A stretch of DNA of 64,000 nucleotides from Rubrivivax sp. SCN 71-131 (lineage in GTDB: Bacteria > Pseudomonadota > Gammaproteobacteria > Burkholderiales > Burkholderiaceae_C). Both the position numbers and the translations under genes were made by a program. Shown here one piece after another: positions 25,810 to 36,329 of the stretch. Positions within the stretch are counted from its first letter, which is position 1; the number at the start of each line of letters is the position of its first letter. A model generated the notes under the pieces. That model did no database searches, was not told the DNA's origin, and saw only the letters and a program-made list of their open reading frames with translations. The DNA is taken from contig MEFD01000019.1 in assembly GCA_001724995.1 (NCBI GenBank), positions 124,001 through 188,000 on the forward strand, given 5' to 3'.

Positions 25810-28410
25810 TCACACCGCGTGCCCGCGCCGCCGCAGCAGCTCGGTGATCGCGTCGTCGATGCTCAGGCCCTGCGCCCGCAGCTCGTCGATCGGGGCGTTG
25901 TCCTCCAGCTTGTTGGAGAACAGCAGATGGGTTGCCGGGTCGAGGATGTTGCGCGCCACGCCTTCACCCACCGGCGAGGAGATGTAGACCTCCGAGAAGA
26001 CGCCCGGCTCCGTGCGCAGCGAGTTGAGCAGCCGCTTCTTGGGTTCGTCCATCGACAGCCGCCCCTTGCGGTCGAGCATCTCGATGGACTCGGGCTTCTG
26101 CCGCAGCAGGAACACCCAGTCCGAGCAGTTGAAGGCCGCCTCCATCTGGGCCGAGCCGTAGTAGTCGTCGGCGCTCTGCGTGGCCGTGCCGAGTGATCCG
26201 CCGTACTTGCGGGCGCGACGGGCGGCCTCCTCGACCACGGCCGCCTTCACGGGGTCGTCGGCGCCGATGTCGCCCAGCTGCTGCTTGAGCTCGTCGATGA
26301 AGAGCACCTTGCGCCGGTTGCGCGTCAGGTACATCTCGCCGGTGATCTGGTGCAGGAGCAGGATGTTGACGACCGCATGCAGGTCGGGCCGGCGCTTCAG
26401 CTCCTCGTTCTCGATGACAACGAAGTCATTGCCGAAGTCGATGTTGTTGCGCCCCTCGAAGAAGCGCTCGTACTGGCCGCCGCGCGCGTAGGGGTTCAGC
26501 ATCACGGCCAAGTCGCGGATGCGCGGGTCCTCGCGAACGCCCAGCTCCTCGATGGTGCCGGCCTTGAAGGCATCGCGAAGCGCGGTCACCGTGAGCGCGT
26601 TGCCGTGCTCGCGGAACAGCTTGATGACCATCGCCGAGATGGCCTTGTACTGGACCTCGTCCAGTGGCCGGGACATCGAGGCCATTTTGGAGATGGCCGG
26701 CACCAGCATGTCGATGTCCTCGTTGATGTCGACGATGTGCGTGAAGGGGTTGAGGCAGATGTCGACGTCGGGCCGGAACTCGATGTACGTGCCCTTGGCC
26801 TTGCGGCACAGCTTCTCGAAGGACCGGCCGAGGTCGAGCATCCACACCTTGGCGTCGATGGCCCGGTAGGACCACGCCATCTCGTTCATCAGCACCGACT
26901 TGCCGGACCCGGGCGCGCCGATGATCGCGAAGTTGTAGTTGCCCAGGTCGTTGTCGAAGATGTCCAGCGTCATCAGCTGGCCGCGCCGGCCACCGAAGAC
27001 CAGGGCCGGCGTGCGCGTGCCGCGCCACTCGGCGATCAGCGGTGCCAGGTGGATGGCATTGGCCATCGTCTTGCGCGAGACGCGGCGCATCTTGGCCAGG
27101 TCCTTGTGGAAGGCCTCCGACAGCGTCATCGGCAGGCTGGCAAGCAGCGCCTGCCGGTGCATGTAGACATCGGCGTTGAGCTGGAAGCCCCGTCCGCGCC
27201 AGATCGCGTTGGCGGTCTCCTGGGCGGACACGGCCTTCTCGGGCGGCGAGAAGATCGCCAGCTGGTGGTACAGGCTCACCAGGCTGCTGCCCACGTCGAT
27301 GGCGTTGGCCGCCGCGGTCCAGTCCTGCAGCTTCTTGCCCACGTCGGGCATCACCTCCGCCATCTTGCTGCGGGCGTTCTGGGTCGCGCGTACGTGGTTG
27401 GCCGTGACCACGGACTTCATGACGTTGGGGTCGAGCACGTGCACGCCCATGGTCAGCAGGAAGGGCGCGCTGTACTGCAGCGCCGGCTGCATCAGGTCGC
27501 CGATCAGCGAGCCCATCTGCCACAGCGCAAAGCGCTCGGGGAAGGACTTGATCGAGTAGAAGCGTGCTTCCAGCGATCCCTCGTGACCTTCTTTCCAGAG
27601 GGTCAGGCCGGCAGGGTGCGGGTCCTGGATGGTGTCGAAGTCGACGATCTGGTCGCGGATCTCGCGGCCGTCGTCGTAGTGAAGGTTGGGGGCGTCGGTC
27701 TGGGAAACCCGGTCCGGGTTGGTGAACAGCGCACACCAGTTGATCAGGTCAGCGGCGTCGCAGACACGGCTGGGCAGCGACGCCGAGCGCAGCGTGGACG
27801 CCATGGACTCGCGCAGCGCGACCAGCTCGTCGCGCCGCGTCAGATCGCCGGCCTGTTCCACGCCGCCGGGAACCGACACGCTCATCATCAGCCGGAAGTC
27901 GCGGATCGTGTAGTGGAAGCCGGTGGTCAGCGACTGCTGCGCGCCGTGCAGCAGGTGCCCCACACGCTGACGCGCAAGGCGGTGGAACAGGTTGTCGTTG
28001 CGCGCCGGGCGACCCCAGTGCTTGGCCTTGTCGGCCTGGTCGGCATCCTCGACGCGCAGGTTGGCATAGCGGCGCAGCTGCTCGCGGATGTGCGGCGATG
28101 CAAAGAGGTGGAACTGGATCCCGGTGGCCGGCGGGCAGGTCGAGTACAGCGAGATCAGCACCTCGGCCATACGATCGTCGGCGCCCGACTGCGGCATCAG
28201 CTCGAGCATGAAGCCAAGGCTGTCGCGGTTGACGAAGAGCTTCTCGTCGGCGAGGTAGGCCGAGTACGGCAGCCAGGACGCGAACTGCTCGGCCGGCGTG
28301 TCCGGAGGCGAGCCCAGGCCCAGCCAGCCCAGGCTCCCGTGGCCGGGGCGGCTGCCGCCGGGAGAGGCGGCGGATCGGGTCGAAGCGGTCGGGGCGAACG
28401 GAGTGGGCAT
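25810..28410 (-). CDS. traC: type IV secretion ATPase TraC
   Basis: An 866-residue VirB4-type ATPase that powers F-type pilus assembly at the inner membrane. Walker A GAPGSGKS is near residue 497. Walker B is the VLFIDELKQQ segment near 700, followed by the EAARRARKYGGSLGTATQS region typical of TraC. The N-terminal domain contains the RxxVGHLLHGAQQSL segment. Length and motif order are normal. It follows traV and precedes trbI. Confidence 0.95.
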   Translation of the reverse strand: MPTPFAPTASTRSAASPGGSRPGHGSLGWLGLGSPPDTPAEQFASWLPYSAYLADEKLFVNRDSLGFMLELMPQSGADDRMAEVLISLYSTCPPATGIQFHLFASPHIREQLRRYANLRVEDADQADKAKHWGRPARNDNLFHRLARQRVGHLLHGAQQSLTTGFHYTIRDFRLMMSVSVPGGVEQAGDLTRRDELVALRESMASTLRSASLPSRVCDAADLINWCALFTNPDRVSQTDAPNLHYDDGREIRDQIVDFDTIQDPHPAGLTLWKEGHEGSLEARFYSIKSFPERFALWQMGSLIGDLMQPALQYSAPFLLTMGVHVLDPNVMKSVVTANHVRATQNARSKMAEVMPDVGKKLQDWTAAANAIDVGSSLVSLYHQLAIFSPPEKAVSAQETANAIWRGRGFQLNADVYMHRQALLASLPMTLSEAFHKDLAKMRRVSRKTMANAIHLAPLIAEWRGTRTPALVFGGRRGQLMTLDIFDNDLGNYNFAIIGAPGSGKSVLMNEMAWSYRAIDAKVWMLDLGRSFEKLCRKAKGTYIEFRPDVDICLNPFTHIVDINEDIDMLVPAISKMASMSRPLDEVQYKAISAMVIKLFREHGNALTVTALRDAFKAGTIEELGVREDPRIRDLAVMLNPYARGGQYERFFEGRNNIDFGNDFVVIENEELKRRPDLHAVVNILLLHQITGEMYLTRNRRKVLFIDELKQQLGDIGADDPVKAAVVEEAARRARKYGGSLGTATQSADDYYGSAQMEAAFNCSDWVFLLRQKPESIEMLDRKGRLSMDEPKKRLLNSLRTEPGVFSEVYISSPVGEGVARNILDPATHLLFSNKLEDNAPIDELRAQGLSIDDAITELLRRRGHAV

Positions 28411-28449
28411 GGCGCGTGCCTCGCAGGGATTGCCGGTGAAGGTCGCAGA

Positions 28450-29172
28450 TCAGTCGTTGGGTTCGTTGCTACGCGGATCGACGGGCATCTGCGGCCGGCC
28501 CGCCGGAGGTGTCAGGCCGGGCAGGGACAGCGAACCAGTCGATTGATCAGTGCGACTGGACTGGTTCGATGTCCTGGGGTCGCGCGACTCGGTAGCGCCA
28601 CTGGCCTGGCGCGCTGGTGTTGGCGGAGGGGGCCGCAGCGGTGCATAGGCATCGCGGATCTGCCGTCGCGCGTGCTCGACGAGCCACTGGCCGTCGTCGA
28701 CCCGGACGTAGACGTAGCCCTGGTCGTGGAGGTCGCGGTCGGCGTCTTCCCAGGGCTTGAACCAGAGCCGCAGGATGCGGGCCGAGGACCGGAGCGGTAT
28801 GGCCGTGGGCGAGGGCGGCGACGATGGCGAGACGGCGATGCGGGAGGCCGCCGCGCCTGCAGTGCCCGCTGCGGCTGCGCCGGCGATGCCCTCCGTCGCG
28901 CGCGCGGCTTGCGGCGTGCCTGGTGTGGCACCGGCCGATCGCCGCTGATTCGGCAGGTTGTTCTGCACGGCATTGGCGTAGGTGCCGGAGACGGAGTCGC
29001 AGGTCACGCCGTCAGGGGCCTTGCAGGCGTAGCTGGAGCTGCCGCTGAGACCGCTCATGCTCATGCAGCCGCTCAGCATCCAGGCCAGCAGCACCGACGC
29101 CGCGGCCAGTCCGGTGGCTGGGGCTGCACGCGATGTCGGAGCTGCGCGGAACACGACCGCGGACTGCTTCAT
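28450..29172 (-). CDS. traV: conjugal transfer lipoprotein TraV
   Basis: A 240-residue outer-membrane lipoprotein of the F-type core complex, analogous to VirB7. A lipobox LSGC lies near residue 36, followed by a short mature region with [22 protein letters not shown], the TraV signature with paired cysteines. The C-terminal half is proline-rich. ATG 29172 overlaps the dsbC stop by four bases. It works with TraK and TraB to form the outer-membrane channel. Confidence 0.9.
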   Translation of the reverse strand: MKQSAVVFRAAPTSRAAPATGLAAASVLLAWMLSGCMSMSGLSGSSSYACKAPDGVTCDSVSGTYANAVQNNLPNQRRSAGATPGTPQAARATEGIAGAAAAGTAGAAASRIAVSPSSPPSPTAIPLRSSARILRLWFKPWEDADRDLHDQGYVYVRVDDGQWLVEHARRQIRDAYAPLRPPPPTPARQASGATESRDPRTSNQSSRTDQSTGSLSLPGLTPPAGRPQMPVDPRSNEPND

Positions 29173-30089
29173 GGCTTGCCCCCCGCCACCTGCGACACCT
29201 GCTGGAGGCGAGCGAGCAGCACGGCCCGGTCGACGTAGCCGTCGGTTCGACTGCCATCTGCCCAGACCAGGGTGGGCGTGCCCTGGACGGCGAGGCGTTG
29301 CGCGAGCGCGAGGTTGCGGTCGAGCGGGTTGTCGCACTCCGGGGCCCGCGAAGCTGCCGGGTCGCCCGCCGGCCTGAGCAGCGAGGTGTCGCCCTGCAGC
29401 ATGAACTGGTGCCATGCCTTCTCGCGGTCCGCCGCGCACCAGATCGAGACCGGGCGCGCGCGGCCCTGGAAGGGCACGAGGAAGGTGTAGATCGTCACGT
29501 CGTCCAGGCCGGCCAGCTCGGGTTCGAGCCGGCGGCAGAACGAGCAACCCGGGTCGCTGAAGACGGCGATGCGACGGTGCTCGTTGCCGCCGCTGCCTCG
29601 CACGGTCTTGATCGCGTCCGCCAGCGGCAGCTGGTCGAAGGCGATGGGCGGCTCAGGTGCCGGCATCCTGTCGGCCTGCGCCGAGGGAACGCCCGCGCCG
29701 GGCGCCTGCCCGTCCTGCGCAGCGCCGGCGGCCGCGCGTGCCAGTCTGGGGCCGGTGAGGTCCTGCATCGTCTGGGTGTCGAAGACACGGCCGAAGATGA
29801 AGTAGCGCGGATTCCGCGGCGACACGTAGGCCACGTTGCTGTTCATCCAGACCTCGTAAAGACCGGCCACGGGCGAGCGCTGCACCTGCGTGAACTGGGT
29901 GCCGGGGTGCGCCTTGCGCAGAGCGGCCAGCAGCCGCGCCTCATCTGCGGCGGCGGCGCCGGCGTGGCCTGCGGCAAGGGCCGCCAGACCGGCCACGAGC
30001 CAGACCGCCGACCGGTGGTGCCGGCCGGGAACACGCGGGTCGGGGGCGGTAAAGGCAAAGCCTGGCGAGGGCTTGTCAGTCGTTGGCAT
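29169..30089 (-). CDS. DsbC-family thiol:disulfide isomerase of the transfer operon
   Basis: A 306-residue periplasmic protein. A membrane or signal segment (about residues 28-48) is followed by a DsbC-type dimerisation region ([19 protein letters not shown]) and a thioredoxin-fold domain with active site CSFC in SDPGCSFC. It probably folds the cysteine-rich transfer proteins TraN, TraU and TraV. ATG 30089 overlaps the end of traB by 14 bases. Plasmid-borne DsbC next to traV and traB is common in MPF_F elements. Confidence 0.9.
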   Translation of the reverse strand: MPTTDKPSPGFAFTAPDPRVPGRHHRSAVWLVAGLAALAAGHAGAAAADEARLLAALRKAHPGTQFTQVQRSPVAGLYEVWMNSNVAYVSPRNPRYFIFGRVFDTQTMQDLTGPRLARAAAGAAQDGQAPGAGVPSAQADRMPAPEPPIAFDQLPLADAIKTVRGSGGNEHRRIAVFSDPGCSFCRRLEPELAGLDDVTIYTFLVPFQGRARPVSIWCAADREKAWHQFMLQGDTSLLRPAGDPAASRAPECDNPLDRNLALAQRLAVQGTPTLVWADGSRTDGYVDRAVLLARLQQVSQVAGGKP

Positions 30090-31533
30090 CGTCGGAGACC
30101 TCCGGGTTGCTCGGGTGGACTGCAAGGGGCGCGGCGGCAGTGGCGCTCATCGGCACATCGATGCGGACGCCCTTGGTGATGACGACATCGATCTCGCGGC
30201 CGGCGTCGACCTCGATCACAGGGAAGGTGTTCTCGGCCAGCTTGATGTAGTACTGGGCGAGCCGGTCGAGGGCGCGGCCGACACCCGTGCCGAGCCCGGC
30301 CCGGTAGGCGTCGGCACCCGAGGCGCTGGTGATCGTTCCCAGCGGCGAGGTGCTGACGTTGGTGGACGAGGTGGCCAGGCCCTGGCCGATGCCGCTGACC
30401 ACGCCAGCCAGCAGGGCGTTGGCGAGCATCTGGCCCTGCTTGGTGACCAGCCGGCCGCGCATGCCGACCTTGCCGTCCTCGCCGTAGACGCTGCCCTGGA
30501 TCTTCACTTCCAGGGTCGCGCCGTCGGCGCGGACGCACGAGAGGTTCTCGGTGCGGAGGTAGGCCCGTTCGGAGCTGATGTCGCCGTAGCCAGCCGCGAT
30601 GACGAAGCACTCGCGGTACTCGCCACGGAAGCGGTTGGGCAGCACCGCGTTGTCCGACAGGCGGATCAGCACCGGGTGGGGGTTGGATTGCGCCTGCCCG
30701 CCGGTGGGTGCGTCCAGTCCGCCAAGCAGCGTGCCGCGCGTGAAGCTCACGGGAAGCCAGGTCGACACCGTCCGAGGCTCGGCCGCCGGTGTGCCCGCGC
30801 GCTCCGAAGCGCTGCCGCTCGTGCCGGCGACGCCTTGCATGCTGCGATCGACCAGCGTGATGCGGCTGATCGCAGGTGCCACCGGTGCCGCCGGTGCGGG
30901 GTCGGCCGTCGGCAGCCCCGGCATACCCGCCGGCAGCTGTCGGCCGGCTGTGCCCGGGCCGTAGGTCGCAGGGAGCGGCAGGCTGGCCGCCGGCGGCAGC
31001 CCGGTCGGCGTCGTGCCGGCCGAGACCGACGGCAATGCGGGTGGGAGTGGTGCAGGCACGGGCGGAACCGGGGCCGCAGCGGGCGCCGGAGCGGCTGCAC
31101 CCTGGGCCGCCTGCGTCGCCGAGGTCAAGCGCTGTTCCAGTTCCGCGAATCGCTGCATCGTGCGGGCCTCGAAGGCCTGGCGGTCGCGGTTGAGTCGGGT
31201 CTGCTCCTCGCGCTCGCTCTCGTATTGAGCAAGCTTGCTGCCTGCCGTGCCGACCCACTGGTCCACCGGGTTGACCTGCTGGCCTGGCGGCATGACGCCG
31301 ATGTTGGTGACCGGTCCTGGCGTGCCGGCGGCGGGTTTGCGGGTGCCGGGCGACGAGCCAGTGTCCGTGGACGCGAAGATCAGCCACAGCAGGCCCACGC
31401 CGGCGGCGACAATCACGCCCAGCAGTGCGAACTGGCGCTGGCGCGGCGTCATCCGCTCGGCCAGTTGCGCGCCAAATCGGGTGACCGACTGGCGAAGGGC
31501 GGCTGCGGAGGGAGGCACGGGCGACACCATCAC
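30076..31533 (-). CDS. traB: conjugal transfer pilus assembly protein TraB (VirB10-like)
   Basis: A 485-residue protein spanning from the inner to the outer membrane in the type IV secretion core. One N-terminal transmembrane helix (about 36-53) is followed by a coiled coil (about 75-115), a long Pro/Ala-rich stretch (about 125-230) and the conserved VirB10-type C-terminal domain with [26 protein letters not shown]. The start is GTG 31533 or ATG 31530, overlapping the traK stop. Gene order K-B is typical of F. Confidence 0.93.
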   Translation of the reverse strand: MMVSPVPPSAAALRQSVTRFGAQLAERMTPRQRQFALLGVIVAAGVGLLWLIFASTDTGSSPGTRKPAAGTPGPVTNIGVMPPGQQVNPVDQWVGTAGSKLAQYESEREEQTRLNRDRQAFEARTMQRFAELEQRLTSATQAAQGAAAPAPAAAPVPPVPAPLPPALPSVSAGTTPTGLPPAASLPLPATYGPGTAGRQLPAGMPGLPTADPAPAAPVAPAISRITLVDRSMQGVAGTSGSASERAGTPAAEPRTVSTWLPVSFTRGTLLGGLDAPTGGQAQSNPHPVLIRLSDNAVLPNRFRGEYRECFVIAAGYGDISSERAYLRTENLSCVRADGATLEVKIQGSVYGEDGKVGMRGRLVTKQGQMLANALLAGVVSGIGQGLATSSTNVSTSPLGTITSASGADAYRAGLGTGVGRALDRLAQYYIKLAENTFPVIEVDAGREIDVVITKGVRIDVPMSATAAAPLAVHPSNPEVSDDAND

Positions 31534-32465
31534 TGGCCTCCGCGACGGATGACGAAGACGTTGGTGGTCTCGCCCGGGCGCAGGTTGTGGTGCTCGACAG
31601 CCACGGCCAGCACCTGCCCACCCGCCGGTGTGTCGGGTCGGTCGAACTCCTGCTCCGCCAGCACCATCACGGCCTGGCTCACGTTCTGAAGCAGGTACTT
31701 CTCACCCACCAGACCCCGGCCCTCGTAGCGCCGCATCAGCGAGAGCCTGGTTTCCGCCCAGAGCTGGATCGGCTGGTTGAGCTCGTCCACACGGATGTCG
31801 GGCGGCACGCGGTCGGACGCCATCGCCAGGAGCAGCGTCTTCAGCCCCCGGATGTGGTTCGGAGCGGTGCCCAGCGGTGTCTGCGAGCCCGCCGCGCTGG
31901 GCGGTGACTGCATCGCCTGCAGCGCCCGTTGGCCGGGGTCGCGGATGACGATGGTGTCGGCCGGGGTGTCTGCCTTGCGCAGCACCAGCGTGTAGGTGGC
32001 GTGCGCCGACGAGATGAACAGGTTGACCGGCTTGGGCGAGTCGCCGACCGGACGGATGTAGATCTCGCCCTTGTCGCGGTCGCACTCCAGGACGATCTCT
32101 CCTGCCGGATTCACGGCCGGCAATGCGGCAGCGGGCGGTGCACCGCTGCTGCCGCTGGAGGACGGCGCGCCGGGGCCGCAGTTGCTGGAATGGATGTTGC
32201 CGAACACGTCCGTGATCGCGGCGCCGTCGATGCGGATGCGCGTGGGCTCCTTGATCGACAGCACGGCCTCGACGGCCACGCCGTCGCGGGCATCCAGCAC
32301 CTGCAGCGCGGTTGCCGGCGCTGCGGCTGCGAGCAGGCCTGTCAGGGCGGCCCATGCGGCGACCGAGCGGAACCAGCGGGGTGTCAGGCAACCGCGCGCC
32401 GTGAACACCACTGCTGCCGGGGCAGCCTGGCGACGGCACTGCGGCCGGGAGTCACGGCGCGGCAT
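31530..32465 (-). CDS. traK: conjugal transfer protein TraK (secretin-like)
   Basis: A 311-residue exported protein analogous to VirB9, which forms the outer-membrane ring with TraV and TraB. The signal peptide begins late (hydrophobic segment about residues 36-53), so the true start may be downstream of the ATG at 32465. The segment TRIRIDGAAITDVFGN and the terminal RPGETTNVFVIRRGG are TraK hallmarks. It overlaps traE by 14 bases. Confidence 0.9.
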   Translation of the reverse strand: MPRRDSRPQCRRQAAPAAVVFTARGCLTPRWFRSVAAWAALTGLLAAAAPATALQVLDARDGVAVEAVLSIKEPTRIRIDGAAITDVFGNIHSSNCGPGAPSSSGSSGAPPAAALPAVNPAGEIVLECDRDKGEIYIRPVGDSPKPVNLFISSAHATYTLVLRKADTPADTIVIRDPGQRALQAMQSPPSAAGSQTPLGTAPNHIRGLKTLLLAMASDRVPPDIRVDELNQPIQLWAETRLSLMRRYEGRGLVGEKYLLQNVSQAVMVLAEQEFDRPDTPAGGQVLAVAVEHHNLRPGETTNVFVIRRGGQ

Positions 32466-33018
32466 GGGTCACCTCCTTGAAGGTCTTCAGGTGCATCCGG
32501 CCGCCGCTGTATGCGAAGCCCACCTCGTAGGCCTTGGCGTCGTTGGCCGTTTCCAGGCCGTTGACCAGCGTGCGCAGCCGGCCGCGGACGACGACGGTCT
32601 GGGTGTCCTCGCTGGGCACCAGCTGCTGCGGCATGAAGAAGGTGCTGGCGTTGATGCGCTTCAGCCGCGCCGCCTCCAGCTCCTGGCGGGTCTTGAGCTC
32701 ACCGTGCTGGTCGGGCTCGACATAGCCGAGCAGGATGTCCTTCTTCCAGTCGATGGAGACAGGGGTCACGTCCAGCACCAGCCAGGCGATGAAGGCGCCC
32801 ATCTGCTCGAGATACTCGCCGCTGGCCTTGTCGCGCGAGACCCAGAAGGACTTGTTGATGGACGGCGGCACGACGACGGTGCGTACCGTGCCGAGCAGGT
32901 TGAGGATCACCACCAAGGCCAGCACATGCGCGGCGGCCAGCAGGCCCACGGTGAGCGCCAGGCCGCGGTTGCGGCGGCGCATCTCCTTGATGTCCCCGTT
33001 CAGGCGTTCGAAGTCCAT
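32452..33018 (-). CDS. traE: conjugal transfer protein TraE
   Basis: A 188-residue inner-membrane protein analogous to VirB5/VirB8-type core factors. One N-terminal transmembrane helix (about residues 20-40) precedes PSINKSFWVSRDKASGEYLEQMG, the conserved TraE segment. The gene follows traL by 16 bp and overlaps traK. Length and context are standard for F-type systems. Confidence 0.92.
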   Translation of the reverse strand: MDFERLNGDIKEMRRRNRGLALTVGLLAAAHVLALVVILNLLGTVRTVVVPPSINKSFWVSRDKASGEYLEQMGAFIAWLVLDVTPVSIDWKKDILLGYVEPDQHGELKTRQELEAARLKRINASTFFMPQQLVPSEDTQTVVVRGRLRTLVNGLETANDAKAYEVGFAYSGGRMHLKTFKEVTHAAP

Positions 33019-33034
33019 GGCGATGACCTTCGAG

Positions 33035-33334
33035 TCAGCCGACCATGCGTCGGATGTGCGACGGCGGCGTGGCGCGCATCGCCGTCAACGGGCTGGTGGG
33101 CAGGTGCCAGTACAGCCAGTGCACCGCAAAGGCCGGGTGCTTGTCGGCCTTGATGCGGGCGATGGCGCGCGAGGTGAGGGCGCCGGCAGCCAGGCACAGC
33201 GCGAAGGAGAACTTCGAGCCGGACATGTAGCCCATGAACAGCCCGAAGAGCAGGGGCGCGGCGACGTCGACGTCCCAGAAGCCGATCTTCCACTGGTCGT
33301 CCAGGCGGCGCGGGATGTAGGTGTCGGCGTGCAT
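33035..33334 (-). CDS. traL: conjugal transfer protein TraL
   Basis: A 99-residue membrane protein of the F-type pilus assembly complex. The start IPRRLDDQWKIGFWDVD and two hydrophobic helices (about 25-65) are characteristic of TraL. It lies between the pilin gene and traE. Confidence 0.9.
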   Translation of the reverse strand: MHADTYIPRRLDDQWKIGFWDVDVAAPLLFGLFMGYMSGSKFSFALCLAAGALTSRAIARIKADKHPAFAVHWLYWHLPTSPLTAMRATPPSHIRRMVG

Positions 33335-33365
33335 GCGGGCCTCCTGCTCGTCGGCTGCGCGCGCG

Positions 33366-33779
33366 TCAGATCACCGCACCCATGATCGCGCCCGCGATCA
33401 CGAGGCCGACCGCGGCGAAGATGGCCAGCCCGACATAGAACAGCACCGGGCCGAAGTTGCGCAGCGCGGCCAGCGAGATCAGTGCGACCACGAAGCCGAC
33501 GAAGCCGACCAGGGCCTTGATGCCCGGCCCCAGGCTCGCGATCTGCGTCAGCGCCGAGGTGAGCGGGCCGGTGATGCCGGTGAAGGCGACCAGGTCGAGG
33601 GCGTAGCCGGGAAAGGCGACGCATAGGCCGAGCGCCATCAGCACGAAGAGCGAGACCGGCGACAGCAGTCGCTTCGAGCGGCGGCTGCCCGCGAAGTGGG
33701 CCGTACCGGGGTCGTCGACGCCGTCGGCGAGGGAGCCCGTGGCACGGGCGGGATGCACAGAGGCGAGAGCGGTGTTCAT
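33366..33779 (-). CDS. traA: F-type pilin precursor TraA
   Basis: A 137-residue probable propilin. A long leader (about 60 residues) ends in a hydrophobic stretch and GYALD. The mature part is small and strongly hydrophobic, with two helices separated by a short polar turn (LAALRNFG), as in F pilin. Leader cleavage could be done by the S26 peptidase of this element or by host LepB. The call rests on hydropathy and on position immediately upstream of traL. Confidence 0.75.
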   Translation of the reverse strand: MNTALASVHPARATGSLADGVDDPGTAHFAGSRRSKRLLSPVSLFVLMALGLCVAFPGYALDLVAFTGITGPLTSALTQIASLGPGIKALVGFVGFVVALISLAALRNFGPVLFYVGLAIFAAVGLVIAGAIMGAVI

Positions 33780-33936
33780 GGGATTCCTCCGAAGGTTCAG
33801 GGCTGGGAGACGAAGGTGGATGGCGGTGGCGGTGGCGGTCGGGTCGGGTGGGGGTGATCAGCGGGTTGGGGCCAGGGTGCAGGTCAGTGCGGGTAGGGTC
33901 AGGTGGGTAGATGAGGTTCGGGCAACTGCAGGCGCA

Positions 33937-34707
33937 CTACAGGTCGGTGGGAACACGCTCGAAGGCGATCTCGACCCGCCGGTTGCGCGCACGGCCTTCC
34001 GGGGTGTCGTTCTCCGTGGCGTAGCAGCAGACGCCGCGTCCATCGACCTTCACCTCCGCGCCAGCCAGGTGCGGGTGGCGCGCCCGCAGGTACTGCGCGA
34101 CCGCTGCCGCGCGCTGGCGGGCCAACAGGTCGTTGGCAGCCGGAGGTCCGACGTTGTCGGTGCGGCCCCGGATGTCGATGCGCCGGATACCGTCGCCTGA
34201 GGCCGCGGCATCGATTGAGGCGCGGGATGCGGCCGTGAGCATTGCGCTCCCGAACGGAAAGCTCACGACGACCTCGGACACCAGCGGTTCGGTCGTGTCC
34301 TCGGGCCCGATCGCGGTTCGCTGCGCAGGGGGCAGCGGTGCCTCGGGTCCGGCAATCACCAAGGTCTCGCCGGGGCTCAGCGACTGGGCGATGACCGCAT
34401 CCGAGCCCGGGGTTGAATCGGCTCGCCCTTCAGCTGCTGCTGCACGCGGCGGATCGACGGCCAGCGTCTTCGGCGTGACGACCGGGCAGGCGGGGGGCGT
34501 GCACGTGGCGAAACGAGCCTGGCGGCCGTGGTCCAGCTGGGCAATCGACAGCCCAGCTGCGGCGCGAGCCAAAGTGGCGGGCGGTTGAGCGGCCTCTGGC
34601 CGTGAAGGGAGGGCGCCAGTTCGGGGTGCGCTGCACGACGACGCGGCGCCAACGACCGTCACCGCCAGCACAGGCACGGCCAAGAGCCGAAGCGGATGTC
34701 GCGTCAT
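33937..34707 (-). CDS. OmpA-like lipoprotein of the transfer region
   Basis: A 256-residue exported protein with a lipoprotein-like leader (SSC near residue 25) and a C-terminal OmpA/peptidoglycan-binding domain. Motifs include [40 protein letters not shown] and a terminal RARNRRVEI. It would anchor the transfer apparatus to peptidoglycan. Its start overlaps the stop of the lytic transglycosylase gene by four bases. A 157-bp gap without a gene separates it from the pilin gene. Confidence 0.85.
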   Translation of the reverse strand: MTRHPLRLLAVPVLAVTVVGAASSCSAPRTGALPSRPEAAQPPATLARAAAGLSIAQLDHGRQARFATCTPPACPVVTPKTLAVDPPRAAAAEGRADSTPGSDAVIAQSLSPGETLVIAGPEAPLPPAQRTAIGPEDTTEPLVSEVVVSFPFGSAMLTAASRASIDAAASGDGIRRIDIRGRTDNVGPPAANDLLARQRAAAVAQYLRARHPHLAGAEVKVDGRGVCCYATENDTPEGRARNRRVEIAFERVPTDL

Positions 34708-35297
34708 GGCGCCACCCTCGCAGCCAGGAGGATGGGCGCCGGTTGCGCCGCGTGCTCAGGCCGCTGCGGGCTCGCCGCGACGGGACGGGAAGCCTCGCCG
34801 CTGGCGGAAGGCAGCCGGCGGTAGACCTTCCAGGCGTAGCTGGAACGCGCCGCCGTGCAGGCCTCGCCCTTGAGCTGGCTGCAGGCGGCGTTGTAGGCGC
34901 CGACGGCGTTCCAGGAGGCACCGTGCCGAGCGAACGCGTCGGCCAGTAGCCACGCGCCGACGTGGATGTTCGTGCAAGGGTCGTAGAGCTGTGCCTCGCT
35001 GATGCCATGCCGCGCCAGCTTGGGAAGGTGGGAGCTGTTGATCTGCATGAGCCCGATGTCGTAGGAGCCCGTGCGCTGCAGATGCGATCGGTTGACGGCG
35101 CGTGGGTCGAGGTTGGACTCGACACGCGCCACCGCGACCAGCAGGTGGGGCGACAGCCCGTAGCGTTGCGCCGCCTGTTCCCAGCAGGCCTGGGCCTGCA
35201 ACGGCGCCCAGCCGGTGGCGAGCGCTGCCAGCAGCCAGGGTCCTGGCATCGGCCGGATCGGCGACAGTCGCGCGGGGAACAACAGCGGCACCTGCAT
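34704..35297 (-). CDS. lytic transglycosylase of the transfer region
   Basis: A 197-residue exported SLT-type enzyme that opens peptidoglycan for the secretion channel. The signal segment (about 15-36, ending AQA) precedes [21 protein letters not shown], with catalytic Glu in VES. Then come [15 protein letters not shown] and [15 protein letters not shown], all conserved in VirB1/TraL-like transglycosylases. ATG 35297 is chosen to place the signal peptide at the start. About 210 bp without a visible gene separate it from the next gene upstream. Confidence 0.9.
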   Translation of the reverse strand: MQVPLLFPARLSPIRPMPGPWLLAALATGWAPLQAQACWEQAAQRYGLSPHLLVAVARVESNLDPRAVNRSHLQRTGSYDIGLMQINSSHLPKLARHGISEAQLYDPCTNIHVGAWLLADAFARHGASWNAVGAYNAACSQLKGEACTAARSSYAWKVYRRLPSASGEASRPVAASPQRPEHAAQPAPILLAARVAP

Positions 35298-35508
35298 GGA
35301 TCGACCCGTGACGTCTTGGTGGACAGGGCGACGCCGTTCCAGTCGGCCAGGCCTGGCCGACTGCAGGGCGTCGAGCGACGGGTGCGGACCGGCGAAGCGG
35401 TCAGGGTCGGAAGCGGGTGTGGAGCGGGTATTGAACGGGTTTACGGGGAGGTGAGCTGCGGCGCGTCTGGGACGAAACCCCTGCACCACCGCGTCGTCAC
35501 CTCTCGCC

Positions 35509-36024
35509 TCATCCGGGGCGGGACGGGCGCCCGCGCGCGGCTCGGTCGGCCATGTTCAGCCGGGCCTGGCGCAGCACCAGCGTGTCGGCGCCCTCGTGCT
35601 GGCGGCACAGGGCCACGCAGGCCGTGGTCAGCTGGTCGAGCTGGAACTTGGGGTTGGGGTGCCGGTTGGCCGGCGAGCGCTGCACGGCAAGCAGCAGTTC
35701 GTACTGCGGGCGCCACATCGACTCGCGGCGCCTGGGCGTCAGCGGCGGGCGCAGCACCAGTTGCGTGCCCAGGAAGTCGAAGATCCGTGCTGGCGCGTCA
35801 TCGTGCAGGAAGACCAGCGACACGCAGGCGCTGATGAGGTCCGGGAAGCGGAAGGTCGGCGACACGTTGCCCTCGCTGCGCAGTACCGTGAACAGCCAGT
35901 CGTGCTCCTCGAGCCAGAGCCGGGTCTCGATGGTCTCCGGGTGTTCGCTGTCGTGGGCGCCGGAGCCGGCCTGGCCAGCCTGGGTGGCGACGTCGCAGCG
36001 GGCAGCGGGCAATGCAGAGTACAT
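35509..36024 (-). CDS. conserved ICE protein with internal repeat
   Basis: A 171-residue soluble protein with no recognised named family. Two related segments are visible: one with [13 protein letters not shown]...[15 protein letters not shown] (about 38-75) and one with [11 protein letters not shown]...[14 protein letters not shown] (about 110-145), which suggests a duplicated helical unit. It lies at the boundary of the transfer operon and the Dpd island, upstream of the lytic transglycosylase. ATG 36024 is the first start giving a soluble protein containing both repeats. Function is unknown. Confidence 0.65.
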   Translation of the reverse strand: MYSALPAARCDVATQAGQAGSGAHDSEHPETIETRLWLEEHDWLFTVLRSEGNVSPTFRFPDLISACVSLVFLHDDAPARIFDFLGTQLVLRPPLTPRRRESMWRPQYELLLAVQRSPANRHPNPKFQLDQLTTACVALCRQHEGADTLVLRQARLNMADRAARGRPSRPG

Positions 36025-36329
36025 GGCGCGGTCCTCGTTCGGTGGCTTCAGGATCTGAAGGCCGTGCTCTGTCGAGCGCGTGACCGAAAGGGTAGGGGCC
36101 GGCCGCAGCCGCGGCGCCGCGGAATGGCGCGTTTGCGAGGGGGGTTTCGGGCTTGGTCGAGCGGCTGTGCCGTGCCGCAAGGACTTAGGATGCTGACAAA
36201 CCAGAGCCAACGGATCTGTACACGCCTTCGCCCACGCTGGTTGGCGAGACAGATCGGCCGCCACTAAGGATGTAAGCTTGCAAGAGCGCTCGGCACAAGC
36301 GCATAGGGAGATGTGTCCTGTACCGAGGA
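36025..36329. promoter_or_regulatory. divergent intergenic region upstream of dpdE
   Basis: This 305-bp stretch carries no gene that I can support. It separates the divergent 171-residue transfer-region gene (minus) and dpdE (plus), so it should hold both promoters. A possible plus-strand promoter is CTGACA (36193-36198) with TGTACA (36217-36222), spacer 18, but the match to consensus is poor. Confidence 0.4.

Noticed and set aside
26350-29238. A very long open frame (over 900 codons) on the plus strand opposite traC and traV.
   Set aside because: It is antisense to clear TraC and TraV genes, and its translation is rich in Arg/Ala/Gly/Val with no motif; this is a high-GC shadow frame.
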